From positions 49,389,335-49,453,334 of the forward strand of contig CM071930.1 of NCBI GenBank assembly GCA_016081115.2: a stretch of DNA of 64,000 nucleotides, read 5' to 3'. A program made the position numbers and the translations under genes. Of this stretch, positions 34,091 to 44,567 are shown piece after piece (the first letter of the stretch is position 1; each line of letters starts with the position of its first letter). Below the pieces are notes generated by a model. It was not told the origin of the DNA. It searched no databases and worked only from the letters and a program-made list of their open reading frames with translations. The stretch comes from Rehmannia glutinosa. Lineage: Eukaryota > Streptophyta > Magnoliopsida > Lamiales > Orobanchaceae.

Positions 34091-35690
34091 TACGAATGTC
34101 AACTCGGCTCAATTAACCCCAATTCATGTTTGAGTTCTTCAAATCTTGATTCACATAATGGTTTTGTGAATATGTCGGCTAATTGATTATCGGTTGAGAT
34201 ATATTCCAAGGTGATGTCCTTCTTTTTCAACATGATCTCTTATGAAGTGATATCGACATCAATGTGCTTTGTTCTTGAATACAACACGAGGATTTTTGAG
34301 TGATTGCAATTGCACTTGTGTTATCACACATAATTGGAATTTCCTTTTCTTCAACCTCATAGTCTCTCGGCTCTTGTCTCATCCATAAGACTTGGGCTGT
34401 AACAATTTTGCCTATATATTATTACCCCATTTTATGGAGGTAGCTATTGAATTTTGCTTCTTGCTAAACCAGGAAATTAGCCTATTTCAAGCAATTGACA
34501 TGTGCACGAGTACTTTTCTGTCAACTCTACATCCAAGATAGTCAGTCTGAATAACCAATTAGCTTGAATCCACCTTCCTTTGGATACCATAAGCCAACTT
34601 CTTGGCTTCCTTTCAAATATCTCAAGATTCTCTTGGGCTGCAATCATGTGGCTTTCTTTTGGAGCAGATTGAAATCTTGCACATACACCTATAGCAAAGG
34701 TGATGTCTCGGCCTGCTTCTTGAGTGAGATAGAGCAATGATCCAAAAAAGTGCTCTATATCTTGTTTGATCTCTGAGCTTGCCATCGCATCCATATCCAT
34801 TTTGGTGATGTATTCATTGGTATTTTCACGTAAGACTTCTCTTCCATACCAAATTTCTTCATTAAATCTCTGGTGTATTTTGTCCGACTTATGAAGGTTC
34901 CATCCTTCACTTTGTTTCACTGGAGTCCAAGGAAGAATGTCGACTCTCCCATCATGCTCATTTCGAATTTGCTTTGCATGAGATTTGAGAATTTATCACA
35001 CAGCTCTTTGTTTGTGGATCCAAAGATGATGTCATCCACATATATTTGAACAAGCAGTATACTCTTCCCATCTTGAATTCTGAAGAGTGTTCTATCCACT
35101 TTGCCTTTTGTGAATCCGTTCTCAGTTAGGAATTGTGATAATGTATCATACCATGCTCTGGGTGCTTGTTTCAATCCATATAAAGCCTTTTTGAGTTTGT
35201 ATACCTTATCTCCAAGAGTCTTCTGCTCAAATCTTGGAGGTTGTTCAACATATACTTCTTATTCCAATAATCCATTAAGGAATGCACTCTTTACATCCAT
35301 TTGATATACAATAAAGTTCTTGTGAGCTGCATACGCAAGAAACATTCTTATTGCTTCCAATCTTGCCACAGGAGCAAAAGTTTCATCAAAATCTATTCCT
35401 TCTTCTTGGCAATACCCTTTGGCTACCAATCTTGCTTTGTTTCTCACCACAGAACCTTCCTCATTCATCTTGTTTCTGAACACCCATTTAGTGCCAATAA
35501 CATTTTGATGGGTTGGCCTTTGAACCAATTCCCACACTTTATTCCTCTCAAACTGATTAAGCTCTTCTTGCATGGCTTGAATCCAATGTGTGTCATCCAA
35601 TGCTTGTGACACATCTTTTGGCTCTATTTGTGAGATGAAGCAAGTAAACATTTCTTCTTGTTGAGTTCTGGATCTAGTTTTCACACCTTC
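34091..35690 (-). pseudogene. family A reverse transcriptase and RNase H, frameshifted
   Basis: The reverse transcriptase N-terminal part is well kept at 35259-35684: NVIGTKWVFRNK, FDETFAPVARLEAIRMFLAY and YQMDVKSAFLNG. After a stop in the linker near 35258 it resumes with MKQAPRAWYDTL (35174) and the catalytic IYVDDIIFGSTN box near 35020-35050, ending in FFLGLQ. RNase H follows in two or three frames: FAIGVCARFQSAPKESH near 34680, EIPIMCDN near 34340 and the tail near 34100-34200. It is closely matched by 63048-64000. Confidence 0.9.
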
Positions 35691-35902
35691 TCTTACATCT
35701 CCAATGATTAGTTCTGGTGGATGGTCTCTCAGCCATCTTACATCAGGTTAGAGTAAGTTAGCTGGATTCAGTCATCTTGCAGCTGTGCCATTTTGATCAG
35801 CTCTCTCATCATCATTTAGCTGCAGATTTTCCAGATGTCTTTGAGACTCAGCTATCTCATCTTTATCTGGATTTATAATTCCAGCTTCAACTTCAACATA
35901 GG

Positions 35903-37284
35903 TGTAAGTCCAAGTGGATACGATAATCTAGAGGGGGGTGAATAGATTATCTCCATCTTTTCGATTTCGCCCTCTTTTTCGAATCAATTACGCCAAGACA
36001 ATAATAAAGGTGCGGAATGTAAACAACACGCGTCGATTTATAGAGGTTCAACCCACCTAGGGCCTAATCCTCTACCACCCCAGTATCTCCGGGATGGATT
36101 TCAAAAAGAAAAAAGATTTTATTAATTTCCAAAATTAATACAACACCTTACAACATCACCTTGAAGAGCACCACACTCTTCTACAACACCACCTTTGAGA
36201 TTACCACAATCTCTCTTGAAGATTACCACAATCTCCAACGGCACCTTGTGAAGATTACCACAATCTTCAACCTTGAAGAACACCAAATTCTTCAATACCT
36301 CAAGAGCACCACACTCTTGAAACACCTATCACTTAGATCACCCAAGTGTATTCTTTCCACAAGAATACTCACAAGGATGTCTTGTGTTGAATGATGACAA
36401 AAATCAAGATTACAACTCAATAATGAATATTACAATTTGAGTGCAAATGTAATCAAGAAATAAAGCCTAGACCTCAAGATGTGAAAGTGAAATACTTAGG
36501 CTATAAATACAACAAGTGTTAAATATGAAAGCTTGGAAATTTGCAGATTTCTTGTTGTGTATTTGCTTGTATGTGTTGTTCTCTCTTGTGTCTTCAATTC
36601 ATCCTCTATATATAGGAGAGTCTTCACCAACATAGGCTCATTCTTCTTCACTTTTGTCTACAAAAAGAGGATCACAAGATGTAGAAATATTGTACAAAAT
36701 TGAAAAGCAAATCTTCTTTGTCCAAGGAGTTCAACGGTACAAATTTTCTTTGTCAAAAGATTACACGGTGCGACCGGTCGCTCGTATAAGATTTCAACAT
36801 TTGAATGAAAATAGTGCGATCCAGGTAGGGTTTTGCGAGTGCGACGGTTGCCATGGTGCGACCGGTCGGCCTCACCCTTGACCGTCACCCACCCCTTTTT
36901 TTTCATAAAATTGATTTACTTTTCATTTTGTGCGTTCTTCGGTACCGCTCGACCTTCTTCGACCGTCCGACTCCAAATTGAAATCTTGTCCGATTTTTAT
37001 CAAAAATAAACTTCAAGAAATACTCCAAAAAATAAGTAAAAACATTTTAAATCACTTGGGAGTATTTGGACAACATTTATAAACATAGTTTTGGTGCAAA
37101 AACCAATTTAAACAAAACCATCAAAAGTGTTGTCCATTTTTATCGAAAAATAAATTCTAAGAAATACTCCAAAAATTAGCAAAAACATTTTAAATCATTT
37201 AGGAGTATTTGGACAACATTGTTTTGGTATAAAAACTCATTTAAACATAATCATCAAAATCTTGATAAAAACATTTATCTAACA
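35903..37284 (-). repeat. solo family B LTR inserted in the family A element
   Basis: It begins TGTAAGTCCAAGTGG and ends TTTATCTAACA, with exact target duplication ATAGG at 35898-35902 and 37285-37289. It has no internal region, primer site or partner LTR, so it is a solo LTR. It carries the family B marks: a GATTACCACAATCTTC-type palindrome array (36130-36330), TATA box near 36607-36616, GCGACCGGTCG words (36770, 36853) and a 140-bp tandem duplication (about 36985-37265). It interrupts the pol linker between integrase and reverse transcriptase. Confidence 0.92.
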
Positions 37285-37289
37285 ATAGG

Positions 37290-37797
37290 GACTCTTCTGC
37301 ATCGTTGGTTGATTCAGCTTATCAGCTGACTCTTCAATGTCTTCTCCATTTACATTGGGTTCATCAAACACCACATGGATGGATTCTTCTGTAGCCATTG
37401 TCCTTTTGTTGAGCACTCTGTAGGCTTTGCTTTCAGCTGAGTATCCCAAGAAGATACCTTCATCAGCTTTAGCATCAAAAGCCTTTAAATTGTCCTTGTC
37501 ATTATTATGGATGAAGCATTTGCATCCAAATATTCTGAAATATGCAACATTTGGCTTTCTCCCTGTCCAAATCTCATGGGGAGTCTTTGTCAGCTGTCTG
37601 TTTATCATGCATCTATTTTGAGTATAGCATCTTTGTGTTTTTTGCTTGACCCAAAATCTTTTAGGTAACCCTGCTTGACTAACATGGTCTTCTTCTTCTT
37701 TGAGAGTTCTATTCCTTCTTTCTACAACTCCATTCTCACGTGGAGTCCTTGTCATAGATATAATTCATGATCAATACCATTTTCAATACAAGATCTT
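37290..37797 (-). pseudogene. family A integrase core, C-terminal part
   Basis: The frame 37279-37755 encodes the integrase end of the copia pol: TPRENGVVERRNRTL with the catalytic Glu, PHEIWTGRKPNVAYFRIFGCK, and GIFLGYS. The first residues after 37289 border the solo LTR. Upstream on the minus strand it continues into duplication copy 1, which carries the preceding core residues (YSRYTW near 37930). Confidence 0.85.
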
Positions 37798-40700
37798 GAG
37801 TTATTATACCATTGACAAACTCGGTTCCTGCAATCGATCTTATTTTGATAATGGTTTGACTTTTCTCATTTTGAATCCTCTTCATCACCGTTGTGGTAGT
37901 TTAGAGAGTTTCTTTCTTCTTACACATGAATATTCTCCATGTATATCTTGAGTAGTCATCTACTACCACCAAGGTGTATTTCTTCCCACTTATGCTAGTT
38001 GGTTGGTTCAACTGGACCAAATAGATCCATATGTAGCAGATCAATATTCTTGTTGAAGATGGACATGTCTTTTCTTTGAATGATGATTTGATTTGTTTTC
38101 CCATCGACATGCATCACATACACTTTCCTTCTTGTATACTTGAGTCCGAAGTCCTTCCACAAGATTACTTCGCAAGCTTGTTAATTGTTTTGAAATTCAG
38201 GTGACTTCGACTTCTTGTGCCACAACCAACTTGATTCGGCTGTGCTCTTTGGTATTAGACAAGTGCTTGGTGTTGCAGTTGACCAATCTACTACATACAT
38301 GTTCTTTTGTCTGCATCCTTGCAACACAACCTCATTTGATTCAGTGTCCTTGATTTGGCATATTCCCATGTTGAATCCAACATTATAGCCTTTGTCACAG
38401 AGTTGGCTAATACTCAGCAGATTGAATTTGAGTCCTTCAACATATGCAACATCTGTGATTTCTAATCCATTTTTCTTGATGGATCCAATGCCTCTTATTT
38501 CTCCCCCGAGCTTCATTTCCTCCAAATATGACTTTTGCTCCTTTGACTTCCTTGAATTTTGACAGATTTTTCTTGTTTCTGTCATATGTCCGAATGCGAC
38601 CACTATCCATGTACCAGGTTCCTTAGCACTCACTTTCCTTGAACCAAACAAGGAAATTAAGTTTTAGGTACCCATATTTGTCTGGGTCCTGAGAGGTTAG
38701 TCTTGTAAGATGATCCAACCAGCCTATAGCCAAATGATTTGACTCTAAGAGGTTGCCATCTATCAGTGCCATAATCATAATTAATTTTGGCAAATTGCTT
38801 GGGGATTCTAGGTTCATACAGCTGTCTCTTTTGTCTGTATGCCTGTATATGTGTTTTGGCAATTGCCTTCTTTGGGTAGTTGTGATATCTCTGAGTGTAG
38901 TGCCTAGGTTCATATGTGTGCTGATGAAAGCTCTTATACCTTTGGAATGGCCTTTGCTGAGTTCTAGGCCTTTGCCATTTGGGCTTATATTCCATAGGTC
39001 TTTGCTGATAGTTCACATTATTCCAATCAGCTTGGCTTAGGTGCTTTCTACCATTCCTTTCATATTTATTTCTTTTATAGAACTTCTGGTGTTTTTGGTA
39101 GCTCTGTTTCTTCTTTCTGAGTATTTCTGTTTGAGTTTGCCGAGGAACTCGGCCGGGATTTCTTTTTTTCTTCTTCAAAGACACTCAATCAATAAGTTTT
39201 TTTTCCTTTTCCTTTATAGCCAAGGCCAGTTTGCTTGTGATTGTGCTTTGGAATAGATGTGTGTGCACCATTTGGAGTTTTGGATTTTGAGATACTTCAT
39301 TGCTTGAAGATCCTTTTTCCAAAGTCACTTTTGGAGCTTGACATAGCACGAGGAATTAAATCTTAATCTGTCTTGTCTCCACATTCTCTTTGACTCATAA
39401 TAAGATCATCCAATGATTTAGATGCCTTAGTGAATGAGGCAATCACATTTTTGAGGTCATTCTCCCTCTTTTCTATAGCAAACTATCTCTCGCTATTAAC
39501 TTAGCATTTTCAGCCTTTAGACTTTTATTCTCATCAGCTATTTGACTTAGAGTACTACTCGGCTCCTTAGTCACCATGTGAGTTATTATACCATTGACAA
39601 ACTCGGTTCCTCTGTCGATCTTATTTTGATAATGGTTTGACTTTTCTCATTTTGAATCCTCTTCATCACCGTGGTAGTTTTAGAGAGTTTCTTTCTTCTT
39701 ACACATGAATATTGTCCATGTATATCTTGAGTAGTCATCTACTACCACCAAGGTGTATTTCTTCCCACTTATGCTTAGTTGGTTCAACGGACCAAATAGA
39801 TCCATATGCGGCAGTCTGCAATATTCTTGTTGAAGATGGACATGTCTTTTCTTTGAATGATGATTTGATTTGCTTTCCCATCGGCATGCATCACATACAC
39901 TTTCCTTCTTGTATATCTTGAGTCCGGAAGTCCTTCCACAAGATTACTTCTTGCAAGTTTGTTAATAGTTTTGAAGTTCGTGTGACTTAGCTTCTTGTGC
40001 CCACCAACTTGATTAAAGGTTGTGCTCTTTGCTAGCAGACAAGTGTTCGGTGTTGCATTGACCAATCTACCACATACATGTTCTTTTGTGTCGCATCCTT
40101 GCAACACTGTTTCATTAGTTTCGGTGTCCTTGATTTGGCATACACCCATATTGAATCCAACATTGTAGCTTTGTCACGAGTTGACTTATGCTTAGCAAGT
40201 TGAAATTGAGGCCTTCAACATATGCAACATCTGTAATTTCTAATCCATTTTTCTTGATGGATCCAATGCCTCTTATTTCTCCTGGAGCTTCATTTCCTCC
40301 AAATATGACTTTTGCACCTCTAACATCCTTGAATTTTGATAATTTTTTCTTATTTCTGTCATGTGTCCGGAATGTACCACATCCATCCCATGTACCAGTT
40401 CCTTGCCACTCAGCTGCTCCTTGAACCTGTAATCAAGGAAATTAGGTTTTAGGTACCCATACTTGCCTGGGTCCTGAGGGGTTAGTATTGTAAGATGATT
40501 CAACCAACCTATAGCCACATTATTTGACTCTAAGAGGTTGCCATCTATCAGTGCCATAATCATAATTAATCTTGGCAAATTGCTTGGGGGTTCTAGGTTC
40601 ATACAACTGTCTCTTTTGTCTGTATTCCTGTGCATGCATTTTAGCAATTGCCTTCTTTGGGTAGTTGTGATATCTCTGAGTGTAGTGCCTAGGTGCATAT

Positions 40701-41356
40701 ATGTGATGATGATAGCTCTTATGCCTTTGGAATGGCCTTTGCTTGAGTTCTAGGCCTTTGCCACTTAGGCTTATATTCCATAGGTATTTGCTGATAATTC
40801 ACATTATTCCAATCACTTGGCTTGGGTACTTTCTACCATTCCCATCATATGTGCTTCTCTTATAGACCTTCTGGGGCTTTTGGTAGCTCTGTTTCTTCTT
40901 TACGAGTATCTCCTATTTGGAGTTTTTGAGAACTCACCGATTTCTTCTCACTGTGTCCTTTCAAAGATACTCAATCATTCATTTTCCTTTTCCTTTATAA
41001 CCAAGGCCAGTTTGCTTGTGATTGTGCTTTGGAATCAATGTGTGTGCACCATTTGGAGTTTTGGATTTTAGAGATGCTTCATTACTTGAAGATCCTTTTT
41101 CCAAAATCACTTTTGGAGCTTGACATAGTATAGAGGAATTAAATCATAAGCCTGTCTTGTCTCCACATTCTCTTTGACTCATAATAAGATCATCCAAAGA
41201 TTTGGATGCCTTAGTGAATGAGGCTATCACATTTTTGAGGTCATTCTCCCTCTTTTCTATAGCAGCTATCTCTCGCTATTAACTTAGCATTTTCACCTTT
41301 AGACTTTTATTCTCATCAGCTATTTGACTTAGAGTACTCGGCTCCTTAGTCACCGT
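37798..41356 (-). repeat. 1.78-kb tandem duplication of protease / integrase N-terminus
   Basis: Two head-to-tail copies: 37798-39579 (1782 bp) and 39580-41356 (1777 bp). Both begin GAGTTATTATACCATTGACA on the plus strand. The junction is marked by GTGAGTT microhomology (39577, 41355). Each copy encodes on the minus strand the gag tail, a protease region (DSG-type site, eroded), the gag-pre-integrase segment (GLKFNLLSISQLCDKGYNVG in copy 1) and the integrase zinc finger. The copies differ by scattered substitutions and short indels. Confidence 0.9.
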
Positions 41357-42765
41357 GAGTTTTTTAACTCTTAGTAGACTGTTTTCCTCATTTAGTAGTG
41401 TGTGTGAGGATTTAATGTGTTCAAAATCTTTCATCATTTTGTCTAATGAATCATAAAGATCGAGTGGGTGATGAAGTGTGTGTGTCACAATCACTATCAC
41501 TAGTATCTGAGTGTGATGAGTTAGAGTGTACCTCATCTTCTTGGTCAGGTTGGTTTTGTTCTTTAGCCATTAGACAGATCAAGGCTTCTTCTTCAGAGTC
41601 ACTTGAGTAGTCAGCTTCACTACTCTCCGAGTCTGTTGTGTCTTTTGACTTGATCAGATCGAGTCGTCTCTGCCCAACATTGCCTTTCTCTTTTCTGTCT
41701 TTTCTTTCCCGAGACTTTTTTTTTTCCTCTTCATTCCCGTATTTGTTGACTACAGGATATGGGCATTCAATGGCATAGTGACCGGGTTGCCTGCAGTTCT
41801 GGCATAGATTTTCAACTTTTTGATCAGTTCTTTCCATCCTTAGATTGTCAGCTCTTTGATATTCAACTTTTTGATGCTCTGCTCTCTTGGGTGTTCTTTC
41901 TTCCCTTGACTTGGAGGGAGTTGAGTGTCTTCTGGAGGATTCACTTTTGCTTCTTTTGTAATTCTTATTGAAGAACTTGTTAAACCTTTTAACCATGAGT
42001 GCAATTTCCTCTTGGTCAATGACTTCTTTGACCTCAGCTCTCTTGCCGTCCTTAACAATTAGAGCAACTGTTTTGGGCACAGCTGTTTCCTCTTGGTCTT
42101 TTCTTCTCAGCTCAAATTCGTAGGCTTTGAGATCTGAGAATAGCTCATGGTTGGATGTCTTTGATAGGTCCATGGAATGTCTCATGGCCATGACTTTCAT
42201 ATCCCACTCAGTTGGGAGACTTCTTAGAATCTTCATACACATTTTTTTCTGTGTGTATTCCTTTCCAAGTGCATACCATTGGTAATTTCGTGAACCGAGC
42301 ATCCAAACATCCAAGGTTTCTCCTGCAAGCATCTTAAAGTTTTCAAATTTTTGTACAACAACAGATAGTTTATTTTCTTTGATTTGCTCTGAGCCTTCGC
42401 AAATCAAGGTTAGCTTGTCCCAGATTTCTTTTGCCGTTTTGCATGATTTGACTTTGTTGAACATGGCTTTGTCCAAAGTTTTGTAAAGAATGTCCTTGGC
42501 CACATTGCCCAAGTTATATATTTTCCTGTCATCATTTGTCCATTCAAATCTTGGTTTTTCAACCATCGCCGTCCAGGAGCAAAGATCCTCTTCTCCTTCA
42601 CCGCTCTCCTTGCGATTGTGTTCACTTTAAGATTTGGAGTGGCCCATCTTCTATTACTATCCAAATTTCATCGTGTAATACTGATAGATGAGCCTGCATA
42701 CGAATTTTCCAATCATCAAATTCCTCAATTGTGAACATAGGGATGCGTGTGAAATTTGCTTCCAT
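41357..42765 (-). pseudogene. family A gag, nearly intact
   Basis: The start is probably ATG at 42763-42765, 115 bp inside the primer-binding site. An early stop or shift lies near 42620, after which a 371-codon frame runs 42566-41451. It has the UBN2-type gag core (residues about 40-200: AKEIWDKLTLICEGSEQIKE, LPTEWDMKV, DLKAYEFELRRK), a basic linker, a CCHC knuckle CQNCRQPGHYAIECP (about residue 255), and an acidic Ser-rich tail (TTDSESSEADYSSDSEEEAL). This is the best preserved retroelement frame in the window. Gag would form the particle and bind the RNA. Confidence 0.85.
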
Positions 42766-42880
42766 GATAATAACATTGCTGAATAAATTTTTTTTTGAAA
42801 GATTAAGTACTAAAACAAGCTTTGAAAAATTTGGAGATCTAGTTCAAGAACTGGTCACGGAAGGCTCAATCAACCAACCA

Positions 42881-42892
42881 CTCGATACCACT
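42881..42892 (-). other. primer-binding site of the family A element
   Basis: On the minus strand TGGTATCGAG (complement of 42881-42890) lies two bases after the 5' LTR. TGGTATC is the core of the initiator-Met tRNA-complementary site used by most plant copia elements. The rest is diverged. Confidence 0.75.
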
Positions 42893-44394
42893 TGTAGGTC
42901 CCAAGGGGTGTGAGTGTAAGGTTTAGAAGGGGTTGAATAAACCTTACCAACTTTTCGATTTAGTCCTTTTAAAATGTTCGAGTTAATATTTCACAAATCG
43001 ATCCTTAATGGACGGCTAAGTTAGTTAATCGGCAGAGTTCGTCACTCAACGGACTCGACTCGAGTTGATAGAATAACTCAAATTGTTTTGACTAAAGACT
43101 TAACTCGATCGTGATATATTTTCAAGGAAGACTTAACACCCTTGAATTTGGTTAAGTTTGTTTTAATACTTGGTTTTAGCACTTGGTTGATTATCAATTG
43201 GATAGCAAATTTATCGTGATATAAAAAGTAATATGCGAAATTGAAATCTTTGAAATGTAAATGACACAATAAGTTTTTATAGAGGTTCGAAGATGGGGTA
43301 ATTCTTCTACTCCTCTCTTCTCCAACTCCTGGAGGAATTCACTAAGTATTGATCAATATACAAAGTGGTTAACAGTCTGGAGATGCCTTGGTCACACAGC
43401 TGGCTTCTCGTACGACTCAGCTTCTTCATTGGCGGCAAAATGCTTTGCTACTACAACCCACTTGCTCAAGCTTCTTGGATTTGATCACGAAGCCCTCCAA
43501 AAACTTGAGGCTGGTTCGACCTTGAACCTTCCTACAATCCTCCGTGGAATGTAGACCTCTTGATTCTTCAAATGTTTCCTCTTCAACTGATAGAAGTTGT
43601 CTTTCCTTCACAGGTGAGTGTTGGATTGATTTCCTTCGTAATGTAGGCTTGAGGATTGAATTTGAATGACTTGAGAGTATCTTTGGTTACAGTTCAAATG
43701 TTAGCTTGAATGTTCGTGGTTCAGGTAACCTTCTCTCAGAGTAATTCCTCAGCCTTTTATAGTGATCTTTCAAAAATTTGCCCGTTGAAGAGACAGGCTT
43801 ATTTTCAAAAGACACTTGTGGTCGTTGGCTTGTCTTGTTGCAGTCCTTGGAATTGCCACTTCCTCGTATGAATGATTCTTGACTTTTCGAGTTCGACCGC
43901 AGTGCGGTGCTTCCCATTGGTTTATTCCTTTTGCACGCTTCGGGATGAGCACTTCAAGAAAGGCATATGGAAGTATTACTTGTTTAAGTAATTTCTTTAA
44001 CTTCGTACAACGGATCTCTTTTCGATTATCTCGACTTGACCGCATTTTCTTAACTTCCCGATTGACTTGAGTCGACTTCCAATCATTGGATGACTCTTCC
44101 GCATTTCAACTTGAGACTTGGTTTTTTGAATTAACTTGATGATTCACCCCGGTTGTATCTCACCAGCACCTTGATCAAGTTCTGTCTTCTCTTCCTTGCC
44201 ACACTCACTGCCTTGCAATGAGTCTTCCTTCTAGTCTCTAGTTTTCTTCTTGCATGTTCAGGCATAGCTGACTTGACTCAGCTCGACCAGCCCTATCTAT
44301 TACAATGCAATTTACAACAGAAAAATGGGGTGCCAACTTTCTATTCTAAGTTTCACATGACATTCATCAAAATCTAAAAAATAATTTCCCAATA
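42893..44394 (-). repeat. 5' LTR of the family A element (1502 bp)
   Basis: TGTAGGTCCCAAGGGG...CCCAATA on the plus strand. Compared with the 3' LTR it lacks about 52 bp between AACAGTC and TGGAGATGCC (junction near 43377). It is followed by the target duplication GGGGA at 44395-44399. TATA box (minus strand) at 43753-43762. Confidence 0.92.
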
Positions 44395-44553
44395 GGGGAG
44401 CTTTTGTAAATTGTGTTTGAATATTTCTACTCCCATTCTTGTTATTATTATGCGTGGAATGTTGTCGCTCTCAACGGATAGTTTATTTTTTATCGGTAAA
44501 ATTGTCTTGTTTTCAAAATCGATCTCTTTAAATTGTTTTGGTTTGTAATCATC

Positions 44554-44567
44554 AAAAAGGGGGAGTT
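44554..44567 (+). other. polypurine tract of the plus-strand family B element
   Basis: AAAAAGGGGGAGTT immediately before the LTR start TGTTAGATAAAT at 44568. The same tract is found inverted at 52605-52617 in the second family B copy. Confidence 0.8.

Larger units (their letters stand above)
27133..44394 (-). mobile_element. complete 17.3-kb family A copia element with env-like extra region
   Basis: Flanked by the exact pentamer GGGGA (27128-27132 and 44395-44399). On the minus strand the order is 5' LTR 42893-44394, primer-binding site, gag, protease/integrase (partly duplicated), reverse transcriptase, RNase H, extra region, purine tract, 3' LTR 27133-28690. Gene order, long LTRs and the large region after pol fit Sirevirus-type copia elements. 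It contains a solo family B LTR (35903-37284) and a 1.78-kb tandem duplication (37798-41356). Without these it would be about 14.1 kb. All frames are broken. The LTR start on the element strand is TATTGGG in both copies, against TGTTAGG in the second family A element. Confidence 0.92.

Noticed and set aside
44395..44567. Independent short gene or MITE between the two LTRs
   Set aside because: It is the downstream end of the family B spacer; its inverted counterpart is contiguous at 52605-52726.
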